Shown: positions 1-9,799 of the stretch, in pieces
Position numbering within the stretch: position 1 is the stretch's first letter
Layout of the letters: each line of letters opens with the position of its first letter
Source of the DNA: Lacinutrix neustonica
Lineage (GTDB): Bacteria > Bacteroidota > Bacteroidia > Flavobacteriales > Flavobacteriaceae
Assembly: GCF_026625145.1 (NCBI RefSeq)
Contig: NZ_CP113088.1
Coordinates: 186,001 to 250,000, forward strand
Reading direction: 5' to 3'
DNA length: 64,000 nt
The notes under the pieces: model-generated
Told to the model about the DNA's origin: nothing
The model's database searches: none
The model's input: the letters and a program-made list of their open reading frames with translations, nothing else
Position numbers and translations under genes: made by a program

Positions 1-635
1 TCAAGTAATGTTTTAAATCTTTTAGAGAACCATTTAAAAACCGCATTTAAAACCTTAAACATCGCTACAAGGCAAGGTGACTATTTTGAGGTTTTAGAAA
101 CTATTAAAGCCAACAAAAACCCAAAAGTGGTTTTGTTTCGGGGTCTAACATAGGTAATATGGAAGATGCGCAAGCGGAGTTATTTATGCAAGCCTTAAGT
201 GATGCACTAGCGGTAAATGATAAATTATTAATGGGATTAGATTTAATTAAGTCTGAGACTATCGTTTTACCAGCTTATAATGATGCCGCGGGCATTACAA
301 AAGCGTTTAATCTTAATTTACTTTCACGTATTAATAAAGAATTGCTGGCCAATTTTAATATTGACACTTTCGATCATAAAGCGTGTTATTCCGAAGATAC
401 AGGTATTGCTAGGAGTTATATTGTAAGCAAAGCAGACCAAACGGTAAGGATAGGGCATTTGGATAAAGTGTTCCATTTTAAAAAAGGCGAAGCCATTAAT
501 GTTGAAATTTCTCGTAAATACAACGATGCTATTGTTAATACCTTGATAGGAGATTCAGATTTTGAAATCGTAGAAAAACTCACCGATTCAAAAAATTACT
601 TTGCCAATTATATTTTTAATAAATCGGCTGTATGA
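1..635 (+). CDS. EgtD-like L-histidine N-alpha-methyltransferase, 5' end outside window, one frameshift
   Basis: C-terminal part of a SAM-dependent methyltransferase of the EgtD family, which trimethylates histidine toward ergothioneine. Family signatures visible are GSNIGN (positions 142-159), the LLMGLDLIK strand, AYNDAAGITKAFNLNLL, and the late GEAINVEISRKY motif. The frame entering from position 1 is open to about 138 and the rest continues in another frame. One base is missing at TTTCGGGG (136-143), where the family expects Phe-Leu-Gly (TTT CTG GGG). This fits the window-wide CCAGA/TCTGG lesion. The stop overlaps the start of the next gene by four bases (ATGA), implying co-translation. 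The exact substrate cannot be proven from this fragment. Confidence 0.85.
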
Positions 636-1303
636 CCCGTAAAATTACTGTTGGTCTTTTAGGGTTAGGGAGTAGGAGCACCACATTTTATTTACACACC
701 CTAAATGCTTATTATCAGAAGATAAAGAAAGGCTACAGTACCTTTCCCTGTGTGTTATACAATATCAATTTTAACACGATTAATCCTTATCTACCTGATA
801 ACACAGCTGAGCTCATTACCAATTTAAAACCAGTAATGAACAGCTTGGAACGGTTTTCTATAGACTATTTAGTAGTTCCAAACATAACACTTCATGAGAC
901 GTTAGAAGTAATGAAAGTAACAGGTTCACTCATTCATCCGCGAACTTTGGCCATTGAAAAATTACAGGATTACGGTCAATCGACAATCACACTTATAGGG
1001 TCTCATTATACGATGAATGCCAATTATTTGGTGAAAGGCTTTGAGAAGGCTGGTATTAAAGTTGAAACACCAACACCTAAAGATCAAAAAAGTATTGATA
1101 CGCTGAGGAAAAAAGTGTATGATAGCGAAGAAACGGAAGCAGATGTGTTAGCGTTTAGAACTCTATTAGAAGTCTACAAGGCCCAATCCACTGTTATGAT
1201 TTGTTGTACTGAATTGTCTGTTATTAATGTCGAGCCTAATGGAAAACGGTGTATTGATATGGCCATATTACAAATAGAAAAAACCATTAGTCTAAAAACT
1301 TAG
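632..1303 (+). CDS. aspartate/glutamate racemase family protein
   Basis: A 223-residue protein resembling the Asp/Glu/hydantoin racemase superfamily. The N-terminus VGLLGLGSRST, the LNAYYQK..GGYST-type segment, the mid-protein VVPNITLHE strand and the late MICCTELSVI motif (second catalytic Cys region, CTE) match that fold. The first catalytic cysteine is usually in a PCNT-type motif; here the corresponding strand reads LVVPNITLHE without Cys, so the protein may not be a canonical two-cysteine racemase. It overlaps the upstream EgtD-like gene by ATGA. Substrate unknown; linkage to a betaine or sulfur-histidine pathway is inference from the operon. Confidence 0.7.
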   Translation: MTRKITVGLLGLGSRSTTFYLHTLNAYYQKIKKGYSTFPCVLYNINFNTINPYLPDNTAELITNLKPVMNSLERFSIDYLVVPNITLHETLEVMKVTGSLIHPRTLAIEKLQDYGQSTITLIGSHYTMNANYLVKGFEKAGIKVETPTPKDQKSIDTLRKKVYDSEETEADVLAFRTLLEVYKAQSTVMICCTELSVINVEPNGKRCIDMAILQIEKTISLKT

Positions 1304-1310
1304 ACTTTAA

Positions 1311-1709
1311 TTACGGCGTAGGTACCCAACAGGAAGCTTGTTTGCCATACCACTTGTAGCGATTTTTAGCAACATAATCATAGACCCAGTTTCTAATAAA
1401 TATAGGGACTATGAAGAAGACAGACATTAGATTTCTAGGAAAACCAAGAGCTTTAGCAACATGTAGTGCCGCTGAAGATTTAACTTTTAAACCATTTTCT
1501 TTAGAATAAAGCAGAATGGAATCGGTTTCTAAAGGATCGATTTTATAATGAGTAATAATTTGTTGTCCCACGTCACTTTGTAGCGCCGCAAACATAAATT
1601 GATTTTTGCGGTCATGTTCAATAACGTACTGCACCGATGCATTGCAGAGGTTGCATACACCATCAAATAGGATTAATTTTTTATGTTTTGGAAGTCCTTT
1701 TATCACCAT
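1311..1709 (-). CDS. DCC-family thiol-disulfide oxidoreductase (DUF393)
   Basis: About 132 residues with the family hallmark LILFDGVCNLCN near the N-terminus, giving the D-x-x-C-x-x-C redox motif, followed by the FMFAALQSDVGQ segment and the GLKVKSSAALHVAKALG stretch typical of DUF393 proteins. The ATG at 1709 places the DCC motif at the usual distance; an in-frame ATG lies four codons upstream at 1721. Probably a small cytosolic thioredoxin-like oxidoreductase; partner unknown. Convergent with the racemase, with only 7 bp between them. Confidence 0.85.
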   Translation of the reverse strand: MVIKGLPKHKKLILFDGVCNLCNASVQYVIEHDRKNQFMFAALQSDVGQQIITHYKIDPLETDSILLYSKENGLKVKSSAALHVAKALGFPRNLMSVFFIVPIFIRNWVYDYVAKNRYKWYGKQASCWVPTP

Positions 1710-1734
1710 ATAAAAATACAAATTTTGTTACTAA

Positions 1735-1825
1735 TATTGGTACCGTCTCGGTCATCTGTTCGAGCAGAGTTATTTCGTCATTTTTACCCAGGCAAGAACC
1801 TCCCGGATTTATACTTTATTATGAA
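1735..1825. repeat. degenerate REP-like sequence downstream of MutS2
   Basis: The intergenic stretch contains GTCATCTGTTCGAGCAGAG, a form common in short interspersed palindromes of flavobacteria. The bases just before it (TCTCGG at 1747-1752) show the same inserted-C signature as the coding lesions, suggesting TCTGG originally. No gene is visible here. Confidence 0.35.
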
Positions 1826-1853
1826 TTATAGCCTTCTAAAAAATGATAGAATT

Positions 1854-4023
1854 TTACTTCTTAACCGCTTCAACCAATTCTAATAAGTCGGCATTTACAT
1901 TCGTAGTAAACATCCCGTAATTCACAATGGCCTTGCCTTTTTCAAGCGTGTCAATACTTCCAATCGCTTTACCATCATGCATTCTCACGCGATCTCCTAC
2001 CTTTAAAATAGGTTTTGGTTTTGCTACAGGAATGGCTTTTAGCTTGGCTTCCTTTTTCTTTTCACGAATAACTTCTACCTTTTTTTCTGCTTCTTGTTTG
2101 ACTTTCTGCTCTTTCGTTTTCTCAGCTTTAGCCTGTTTTACAGATACTTTTTTACGCTTTGAATTCTCTATTTGTACGAGGCGAAACAACTCTGCCATGA
2201 GCTCACGCTTTTTCTTATCGTTGAAAAATTTCTCTGAAATATCATTTACCTTTTGTCCCGGATAAATTAAACGCTGATTACTATCATATAATTCCTGATA
2301 ACTTTCCAGTTTTTTTTGAATCTTTCCGTTAATTTCCTCAAGTTTATCGGCTTCAGATTGTTTTTTCTTTTCGTTTATTTTTAGAGATTCTCCGGTTTTT
2401 TCCAGCTTGGCACGCTCTTTTTGAAGCTTTGCAATGGTGGCATCAAACCGCACTTTTGTCCGTTCAATTTTCTTTTTAGATCGATTAATTAAACTATACG
2501 GAATCCCATTTTTCTGTGCCACTTCAAAAGTAAAAGAAGAACCAGCTTGGCCTAAAGCCAATTTGTACATCGGTTCTAAAGTACGTTCATCGAACATCAT
2601 ATTCGCATTAATCATTTACTGGTTTCTCATTTGCTAGCATTTTTAAATTAGCATAATGCGTGGTAATGATACCAAAGGCGTCACGAGCATAAAACTCTTC
2701 TAAAAAAGTTTCAGCTAAAGCACCACCCAATTCGGGATCAGATCCTGTACCAAACTCATCTATTAAAAACAGGGTGTTTTTATTTACCTTTTTTAAAAAG
2801 TAATTCATCTGTTTTAAGCGGTAACTGTAGGTGCTTAAATGGTTTTCTATGGATTGGTTGTCTCCAATATCTGTTAAAATACGATCAAAAACAGTCACCT
2901 TACTGCGCTCGTGTACGGGTATAAGCATGCCACTTTGCAACATAAGCTGTAACAGACCAACGGTTTTAAGGGTAATACTTTTACCTCCAGCGTTAGGACC
3001 GAGAGATCACGATAATACGTTTCTCTTGATGTAATTCTATAGTCTGCGGGAAGGTCTTTTCCTTTTTCTCTTTATTATTTAAGTAGAGTAGTGGGTGATA
3101 TGCATCACGCAATAAAATCGCTCTATTTTCGCTAATTTCCGGTAGAATCGCATCCATAGATTTGGCGTATTTTGCTTTGGCAGCAATCACATCTATAGCA
3201 ATTAAAAAGGCCTGGTATTGTTCTATTAATGGTAAAAAATCACGTAAATAATTCGTGACATCTTTTAATATACGCACGACTTCTTCACCTTCTTCGTACT
3301 CCAGTTATTAAGTTCTCGTGTATGCTGTAACGTTGTTTACGGCTCGATATAAACAATGCTTCCTGTTTTACTGCCACCCATGATAGCACCTTTAACCTTA
3401 CGTCTATACATAGCTTTTACTGCCAAAACCCGTTTGTTATCGACCACAGATTCTCGAATGTCATCTAAATATTCCGGATTGTGATATTGGTTTAAAGCTG
3501 AAGTAAAACTAGAATTAATTTTACCCTTAAGTTTATTCATGCTTTGCCGAATCTCTTGAAGTAATGCAGACGCATTATCTTTTACATCTCCAAAACGATC
3601 AACCACACTGTCAATTTTTTCTATAAGCGCCGTAGTGACCTCTATACGTTGCGAGAAGTGTCTTAAGTTTGGATAATATTCTTCAAACTTCTTTAAAAAA
3701 GTAACAATTTCATTTGCAGTAAGCGAAATGGAAACAATTTTCTTTAAACTGTGGGTTTCTAAATAGGTGTTTTCTATGCGTAGTAATTGTAATTCTTTAG
3801 TAATGGCATCAAACCCATGATTAGGTATGCGATTATCGTTGTAATAAGAGGACACATATTCATTGGTTAATTGTAAGGATTTGAGTAGTGTTTCTTTGTC
3901 TTGATAGGGTGCTATAGCTAACGCTTTTTGGTTACCTAAGTGGGTCACGCAATACTCGCTAACCTGTTCTAAAACCGTAGCGAATTCTAAATCTTGTAAT
4001 GTTTTTGTGTGGATGTTAATCAT
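1854..4023 (-). CDS. mutS2: MutS2-type DNA mismatch/recombination ATPase, several apparent frameshifts
   Basis: The fragments assemble into one protein of about 723 residues, the usual length of the Bacteroidota MutS2 that lacks the C-terminal Smr nuclease domain. Order: N-terminal MutS core/clamp region (4023 to about 3340), then the ATPase with Walker A GPNAGGKS (about 2975-2998) and Walker B LFLIDEFGTGSDPE (about 2760), then the GQAGSSFTFEVAQKNGIPYS motif, a long coiled coil and a C-terminal KOW-like segment. Lesions: a TAA at 3337-3339 (TTACGG on the plus strand), a missing base near 3301-3306, an insertion at 2999-3004 (CCGAGA), and a frame change near 2616. All but the last clearly fit the CCAGA signature, so the gene is probably intact in the cell. 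Confidence 0.88.
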
Positions 4024-4029
4024 CTTTAG

Positions 4030-4047
4030 TTCCTGCGAAAGCAGGAA
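4030..4047. repeat. short REP-like palindrome
   Basis: TTCCTGC-GAAA-GCAGGAA forms a perfect 7-bp stem with a GAAA tetraloop a few bases upstream of the mutS2 start. Similar degenerate palindromes occur near 54746-54770 and 59949-59968. Confidence 0.6.
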
Positions 4048-4088
4048 TCTTCTTCTTTAATTCGTAATTCTTTTTCTTAGCAAAGTCA

Positions 4089-4123
4089 AAGTTAAGGAAT
4101 AGTTGTGAGAATAGGAATTTTGA
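4089..4123 (+). repeat. direct repeat copy 1 flanking a small membrane-protein gene
   Basis: A 35-bp unit beginning AAGTTAAGGAATAGTTGTGA is repeated at 4534-4568 with about two mismatches. The two copies bracket the 4133-4450 gene. Confidence 0.75.
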
Positions 4124-4132
4124 GATGCACGG

Positions 4133-4450
4133 TTACATTCCAAATCTTTCATTAAATAAAGTTGCTGAAAATTTCATAAATATGAGCGCAATAGGTATGT
4201 TAGCTAAAACGAGTAGTATTGTATTTCTAAGATCCGCATTTCTGTTTTTTTTCCAAAGCCATATATCTATTAACTCTAATAGGATGCAGCTATTGTAAAC
4301 ACTTGAAATTAAGATAAATAGTATGCCTAAATAAGCTATTGCTTGTATACTGAATATTAAGAATAATAAAAATATTATACTTCCAATAGTAAAAGAAATT
4401 TTCGCTCCCATTTTGGCATAGATAATAACATTCTTTTCGAATTCATTCAT
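4133..4450 (-). CDS. small multi-pass membrane protein, unknown function
   Basis: 105 residues, not recognised. Three or four hydrophobic segments are visible: about residues 18-40 (IGSIIFLLFLIFSI), 38-60 (YLGILFILISSVY) and 78-98 (ILLVLANIPIALIF). No catalytic or metal motif is seen. It lies between two 35-bp direct repeats in a low-GC stretch next to mutS2, which suggests that it is an accessory gene acquired or duplicated with the repeats. Confidence 0.6.
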   Translation of the reverse strand: MNEFEKNVIIYAKMGAKISFTIGSIIFLLFLIFSIQAIAYLGILFILISSVYNSCILLELIDIWLWKKNRNADLRNTILLVLANIPIALIFMKFSATLFNERFGM

Positions 4451-4533
4451 TATTGTAAAAAAGTTATTTTTGGTAAATTTATCTTTTCCTATGAAAAATG
4501 AGGACTAAAAATAAGTGCTTTTATTAGAGAATC

Positions 4534-4568
4534 AAGTTAAGGAATAGTTGTGAGATTAGGAATCTTGA
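4534..4568 (+). repeat. direct repeat copy 2
   Basis: Second copy of the unit at 4089-4123. It ends just before the inverted repeat at 4573, so the small-gene segment and the PIN-gene segment sit side by side. Confidence 0.75.
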
Positions 4569-4572
4569 TGGT

Positions 4573-4704
4573 CTTCGCTTAACGTGTTGTATATGGTTTG
4601 TTGCTTGGTAAAGTAACAAATTTAGCAAGTACAAACCAAATAGAAAATCCGCGAGGATTTTCGTAAGTAGGCTAGAATTAACAATAAATTGTATACGTTA
4701 TAAG
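4573..4704 (-). repeat. attC-like or cassette-end structure with 13-bp terminal inverted repeat (left end)
   Basis: Begins with CTTCGCTTAACGT (4573-4585), the exact reverse complement of ACGTTAAGCGAAG at 6869-6881. Read on the minus strand, the segment runs from TTATAACGTATACAA just after the PIN-gene stop to CATATACAACACGTTAAGC, so its ends are imperfect inverted repeats and the piece could fold like an integron attC site. The GTTAAGC core matches the GTTRRRY consensus, but the partner core does not match RYYYAAC well. Assignment as attC is tentative. Confidence 0.4.
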
Positions 4705-6766
4705 CTACAGGGCTTTCTTTAATTCCTTCATTTCTTCCGGCACTTCAAGTCCCTTTTTGTAGTTATTAATATTTGAGTGATTTCTATACTTATTAAACAA
4801 AGTCTTTACTGTAATACTTGTGAAAATAAAAACAAGGAACGATATTCCTCCGCTAAATAAAATATTAGATTTTAATTCTTTTAAGAACTTAATAGAATTT
4901 GAAATATTCCAATTTGATTGATAAAGAATGTATAAAATACCGTGAAATTAATATCGTTAACAATAGTGCAAATTCAATCCAAGTTTTAGTTCTCCATTTT
5001 TTTACCTGACTTTTAATCCATTCATCTCTTTTAATTTTTCTATTTCGATTTTGCTCAAGTAAAAGAGATTCTTTCAGTTTAGAAACTTCACTTTTGACAT
5101 CGTCTTTTTCTTCTACAGTTTTATCAATGCTTTTTGACTTATCTATATATTCTTTTTTAGATTTTTCTAATTCTTCTGTGCGAATGGAAATATTTTTAAA
5201 AAGACTTTCAAGTTTTTTAATTCTTATCTCTTCTATTTTCTTTTGCTTATTTGCTTCTTCTTCAAGGCGTTTAACAAATAAGGTTTTATCTTCTTGTTCC
5301 GCTAATTCGTTAAGTTCTTCAATATCTTTTAGTTGTTTATTTGTTATTCTCGTTGCAACTCGAATTATATCTGTGTCGCTAATATCTTCTTTTGCGTATT
5401 TATGAATATTATCATCTAATTCTCTCAAAATATGAGATTTAGGAAGATTACTGTTTAAGGTTAAAGATAGAGTAGAAGTTAAACCAATATCAGCTAAATC
5501 ATGACCTTCTATTGCTTTATTTACAGTTGGATTACTTAACCAAAGAATATTTAATAAATCATCAGCTTTTATAGTTTCCGGCTGATAACCATTTTTCATA
5601 AAAATATTATTACCCTCAATAGATGCTGAATTATTTACAAACCAAGCATTGACTTTGTCAAAGTCTCTAAATCTTTTTTTTCTTGCTTTCTTTATATGTA
5701 AAATAGCAATAGCATCGTGTAAGGCTGATTTTTTAGAAGCTCTTAAACTGTCAAATATTTTATATTCTTCCGTGTATTTAGCTTCTCCTTTTAGCTTGTC
5801 AGTATTGTAAATTATGGATATCTCAAGTTTTCCTAATGTAGTTTCAAGATTATCTGCTATTCTTTCTAAGTCTGTTTTATTTAGATTACGTCTATCACAA
5901 GCATTATATACATCCTCTGGATTGACTTTTTTTTGAAGGAAAGATTTGTCAAAAAATCTTGCTTTAGTTTCTAAAAGATTTGTCGTTTCTTCAATTGTAT
6001 CTTTAAGAACCCTTATTTTGAAATTTTGTTTTTTCGCTATTTCTAAAAGTGTTCTACAAGTATGTGTCGATTCAGGTGTGTTTAAATCAATTAAACCTAC
6101 TAAAAAGTTCGTATCGAACAGTAGTTCAATATCTCTATTAGCATCATCGGAATTATACTCTAAATAAGTAGAAATAATTGAACCTAAATAGATGTTTTTT
6201 ATTCTGTCATAAATGGAAGGAATCTTTTTGAAGAAATCAATAAATTGTGCTTCAGCTGTGAAGTCCTCCCCATTTTTATATTCACTATTTGAAATATATT
6301 TTGATAGATTAAATTTATTTTTTTCTATAAATTTAAAAATGGAATCACTGTTTTCAATTTTCAATTCTGAAGATTCACAGAATGATTTAAATAAAACTTC
6401 AATCTCATCAATTTCCTTTGTTTGATTTTCAATAATCTCCTCAAAATCTGTAAATGTATACTGGTTTAAACTGAAAGCTCCATCTTGGTATAAAACAAAA
6501 TGTATTGTGTCATCTGTGTTAATTTCTTTCGATATTTCAGTTAATATTTTTTTTAATACAGGAATTGGAAAATCGATACAATATAATTCGTTAGCTGTAT
6601 TTTTAATTTCTAAAAGACTCTTTCCTTTAAAAATTCCTTTAGAATTCATTTTAGACAATGTTCTTTTTATAAGTGGTATAAAAATATCAATTGGCCCTTT
6701 TACTAATGTTCCAAAATTTCTAATATGAGTTAGTAAACTATAAGTTATTGCTTTTTCTTTATTCAT
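4705..6766 (-). CDS. PIN-like nuclease domain protein with coiled coil and C-terminal membrane segments, one frameshift
   Basis: Not a recognised named gene. After about 210 residues of unassigned sequence comes ELLFDTNFLVGLIDL, an Asp-Thr-Asn start typical of PIN-like RNases. Further acidic positions lie in LKDTIEETTNLLE and SALHDAIAILHIKKA, spaced as in a PIN fold. Residues about 475-590 are a long charged coiled coil (many E/K). The first frame ends after one membrane segment (WIEFALLLTILI). A missing base in the short A/T run at 4945-4947 hides a C-terminus that continues to TAG at 4705-4707 with a second membrane segment (GGISFLVFIFTSITV). Bracketed by a 13-bp inverted repeat, it looks like an accessory, possibly defence, gene; that role is inference. 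Confidence 0.65.
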
Positions 6767-6868
6767 TAATTTTCTGTATTCCGTTCAGATTTTGCCTTGT
6801 AGCTAATGATCAACTGATAAAATTCGTTTTAATAACCAGTCAAGCTGGTCACAAGTGTTTTTCATCAT

Positions 6869-6881
6869 ACGTTAAGCGAAG
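6869..6881 (+). repeat. right copy of 13-bp inverted repeat bracketing the PIN-like gene
   Basis: ACGTTAAGCGAAG is the perfect reverse complement of 4573-4585. It lies about 100 bp upstream of the PIN-like gene start. The rest of 6767-7179 has no gene: only AT-rich sequence and the terminator at 7068. Confidence 0.7.
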
Positions 6882-7067
6882 TTAGTTTTTTGAAATTGAG
6901 AAATATAGCGATTTTAAACTTTTGAAAACAAAGTTTTTAACATGTAGTGTTAACATATGTTAATCGGTAGAGTTTTGTAGATTAGTGAATTTTCAGAGAC
7001 TTTACAAACAATTTTCATGCTTCAAAATTACTCGAAAAGACAACTAAAATAGAGTAGTGTTAATCAA

Positions 7068-7097
7068 AAAAGCACAAACAAAAAGGTTTGTGCTTTT
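7068..7097. terminator. rho-independent terminator, bidirectional
   Basis: AAAAGCACAAAC and GTTTGTGCTTTT form a perfect 12-bp stem with a six-base loop. It lies downstream of the receptor gene that ends at 7180. Confidence 0.8.
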
Positions 7098-7179
7098 ATT
7101 AATACTTTTAAGAATGTTTAAGAGATCTCTAATAAAAAGTGTGAGCTTACAGACTCAAACTTTTAATAAATAAAATAAT

Positions 7180-9403
7180 TTATATTTTATAGATAAAACC
7201 TAGACTTATATTACGTCCAATATTAGCAATGCCATCGGCTTTTAAACGTGATAAATGATGCACATAACTCTTATTCGTTATATTATTTCCAGAAAGCGTA
7301 AAAGAAAGTATGTTATCAAATAGTTTAAAATCACCACCAAAACCAGCACTTAATAACGCATAACCATTGGTTGGTGTTTCAAAGACACTCACGTTGGTTT
7401 GTTTAAAAGTGTTTCGTAATTTAACAAAGGAATAGCCATTGTTAATCCAAGGTTTTTCAAATTCTATTCTAATGGTATTCGTTATACTGTTTGCAGGAAT
7501 TAAAGGTAAAAAAGCACCGTTACTTTGTTTTCCAGTGACGGTTTCAAAACTGGCTTCAAAATGTAACCAGTCTAAAGGGTGCGGATGGATATGCAAGCCA
7601 ACTTCACCACCATATAAATTGGCATTCTGTTGCAAATAATCATAAACAGGTGCAGCGTCTATCACATCGCCAGTAGGTGAGAGGTAAATATAATTGGAAA
7701 TGCTGTTGTAAAAGCCATTAACGAAAAGTTCTACATGCTCATTTTTAAACTCTAAAGATAGATCGGTTTGAAAGTTTTGTTCGTTTTCTAAATTGTTATT
7801 ACCTATTTCAAAACGGTTAGTCCCTTCGTGTGTTCCAAAACTGGTAAGCTCGGCTAAGTTTGGTGCGCGATAACCGGAGGCTAAATTCAGTCCGGCAACG
7901 ATGTTTGGTGTGATAGCTGTCTTTGCTCCCAAAGCACCATTGAAACTGCTAAAATCGCGATTTATACCCTCTAAAACTCTAATTGCTCTAGTGTCAAACC
8001 TGGCACCTAATTGCACATCGACTTTATCAAAATGAATGTGTGCAGTCGCTAAAACACCAACATCATTAGTAGTTGCATCTCGGAATCAAAGTTTCTTCAC
8101 CGTAATTGGTATTGACTTGATGCATGCCTTGCACTCCAACAATCGTTTCAAATTTACCTAAGGTTGGTAAATTATATTTCACATCATAACTCGCCGTTTT
8201 CAGCTTCATTTGCAATGCAGCTTCGCTTATTTCTTCTTCTTCATGCATTTCTGCTGTTTCCTCTGCATCTTCCTCATGATCGTGATGTTCTTCAAATTCC
8301 TTTCGATTATTATAAGTAAACCCCAGATTAACATCAAAGCTAGAATTATTGAGAAATACTTTAGATTTCAAACTAAAGATATGATTGGTTAAATCCTGAT
8401 AAGGCAATAAAGGAGTTCGTGCTGTAGATTGCTCGCCAATAGCTTCAGGAATACCTAATTTTGAACGGTTAACGTTATAGCGAAAATCTGTATTAAATCC
8501 AATAGTTTGATACCCAATACTTGCCTTAAAATCTTGCTCTCTAAAACGCGTGTTAGTCACGCGGTAATCTTCAGTATCATAATCTGAATGTTCTGAAAGA
8601 CCCGCTCTAAAAAGGAATTTTACTTTTTCTGCGGATGCTTTAAAAGCTGCCGATGAATTATAGCCTTGGGTATTACTATAATAATTCCCACCAATTTCAC
8701 CTTCACTAGTGTTTTTTAAAGCATATTTTTCAGGATTAAAATATAACACACCACCCAAAGCATCACTACCATAGAGTAGAGAAGCGGGGCCTTTAATAAC
8801 TTCTACACTTTCAATACCAGCGCTATTAATCCCTAAGCCATGCTCATCTCCAAATTGTTGATTTTCTAATCGAATGCCTTGGGTGTAAACCAAAACACGA
8901 TTGGCCGAAAGTCCGCGAATAACAGGTTTTCCTATGCTAACACCAGTTGAGACACTCTCTACGCCCGCAATACTGGTTAAACCATCAGATAAGGTTACTG
9001 CACCTTGTCTTTGCAATTCTGAAAGGGCTTCTCGTTCAACCTTCATGACATTTTCAGATTGTAATTTATGAAATGGCGTGGAAATAATAAGCTCCTCCAT
9101 TTCTATAGCAGAAGGATTTAGTTGGACGGTTAAGGTTTCGGTTGTTGGGACTGTAATTTTTTTTGAAACCGTCTCAAAGCCAATGATAGAAATGATTAGT
9201 GTTTGAGTGCCTTGAGGTATTTCGGTTAAAGAAAAAGTGCCATTTTCGTCAGTTGTTGTGCCTTTTTCTAATTGCGGAATATAAACGGAAACAAATTCTA
9301 AAGCTTCGTTTGTTTCATTGTTTGTAATAAGACCATTTATAGTATTTTGTGCCAAAGCACTTGATATCACCGTACACAGTACTATCGTGAATAGATATTT
9401 CAT
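7180..9403 (-). CDS. TonB-dependent outer-membrane receptor with His-rich loop, probable metal uptake
   Basis: Starts with a signal peptide (YLFTIVLCTVISSALA), then a carboxypeptidase-regulatory-like beta-sandwich (about residues 22-100), a plug domain (GAVTLSDGLTSIAGVESVS.. GKPVIRGLSANRVLV..GPASLLYGSDALGG) and a 22-strand barrel to the C-terminal aromatic end (SLGFIYKI). An acidic His-rich extracellular loop (HHDHEEDAEETAEMHEEEE) near residue 375 recalls zinc receptors such as ZnuD. An insertion at 8078-8083 (TCTCGG) splits the frame between LIP and DAT; it is the standard CCAGA lesion. The next upstream gene encodes a small His-containing protein, which supports a metal role. The substrate is inferred. 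Confidence 0.85.
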
Positions 9404-9466
9404 TTAAATAAAGTTTAGTTTAATAAAATTGAAATGTTGCCATTTCAACAAAGAAAAAATAAGGTA

Positions 9467-9799
9467 TTAAACTAATTGTGGCGGGCCACGAAGTGAAAAC
9501 GGAAGTTTTTGAAAGGCGCTAACAAATTCGTATTGAGAGCTTAATATGTTGTGATTATCTTCTGTGAAACCAAATTCGATTTCTTTAAAAGTAACAGTAT
9601 AAACCGTATTTAAATTGAATTTATAAAATTCGCAATCTAAATCGATATTATGAAAATGGGTATCTTGTGGATTGTCACAAACCTCATGTTTGTGGTTCTC
9701 AAAAATATGATTAAACTTAACAGCAGCAGGCAACAATACGGCTAAAACGAGTATTATAGCCAGTGATTTAATGATGATATGTTGCTTTATATGTTGCAT
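9467..9799 (-). CDS. small exported or membrane-anchored His-containing protein upstream of the receptor
   Basis: 110 residues, unrecognised by name. One N-terminal hydrophobic segment (SLAIILVLAVLLPAAVKF) is followed by a periplasmic part rich in His, Asp and Cys (HIFENHKHEVCDNPQDTHFH), which could bind metal. It lies 63 bp upstream of the His-rich TonB receptor on the same strand, and this pairing is often seen in flavobacteria. A role as accessory factor or metal binder for the receptor is inference. Confidence 0.65.
   Translation of the reverse strand: MQHIKQHIIIKSLAIILVLAVLLPAAVKFNHIFENHKHEVCDNPQDTHFHNIDLDCEFYKFNLNTVYTVTFKEIEFGFTEDNHNILSSQYEFVSAFQKLPFSLRGPPQLV

Noticed and set aside
4573-6881. 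Insertion sequence
   Set aside because: Inverted repeats are present, but no transposase or target-site duplication was found and the only gene is PIN-like.
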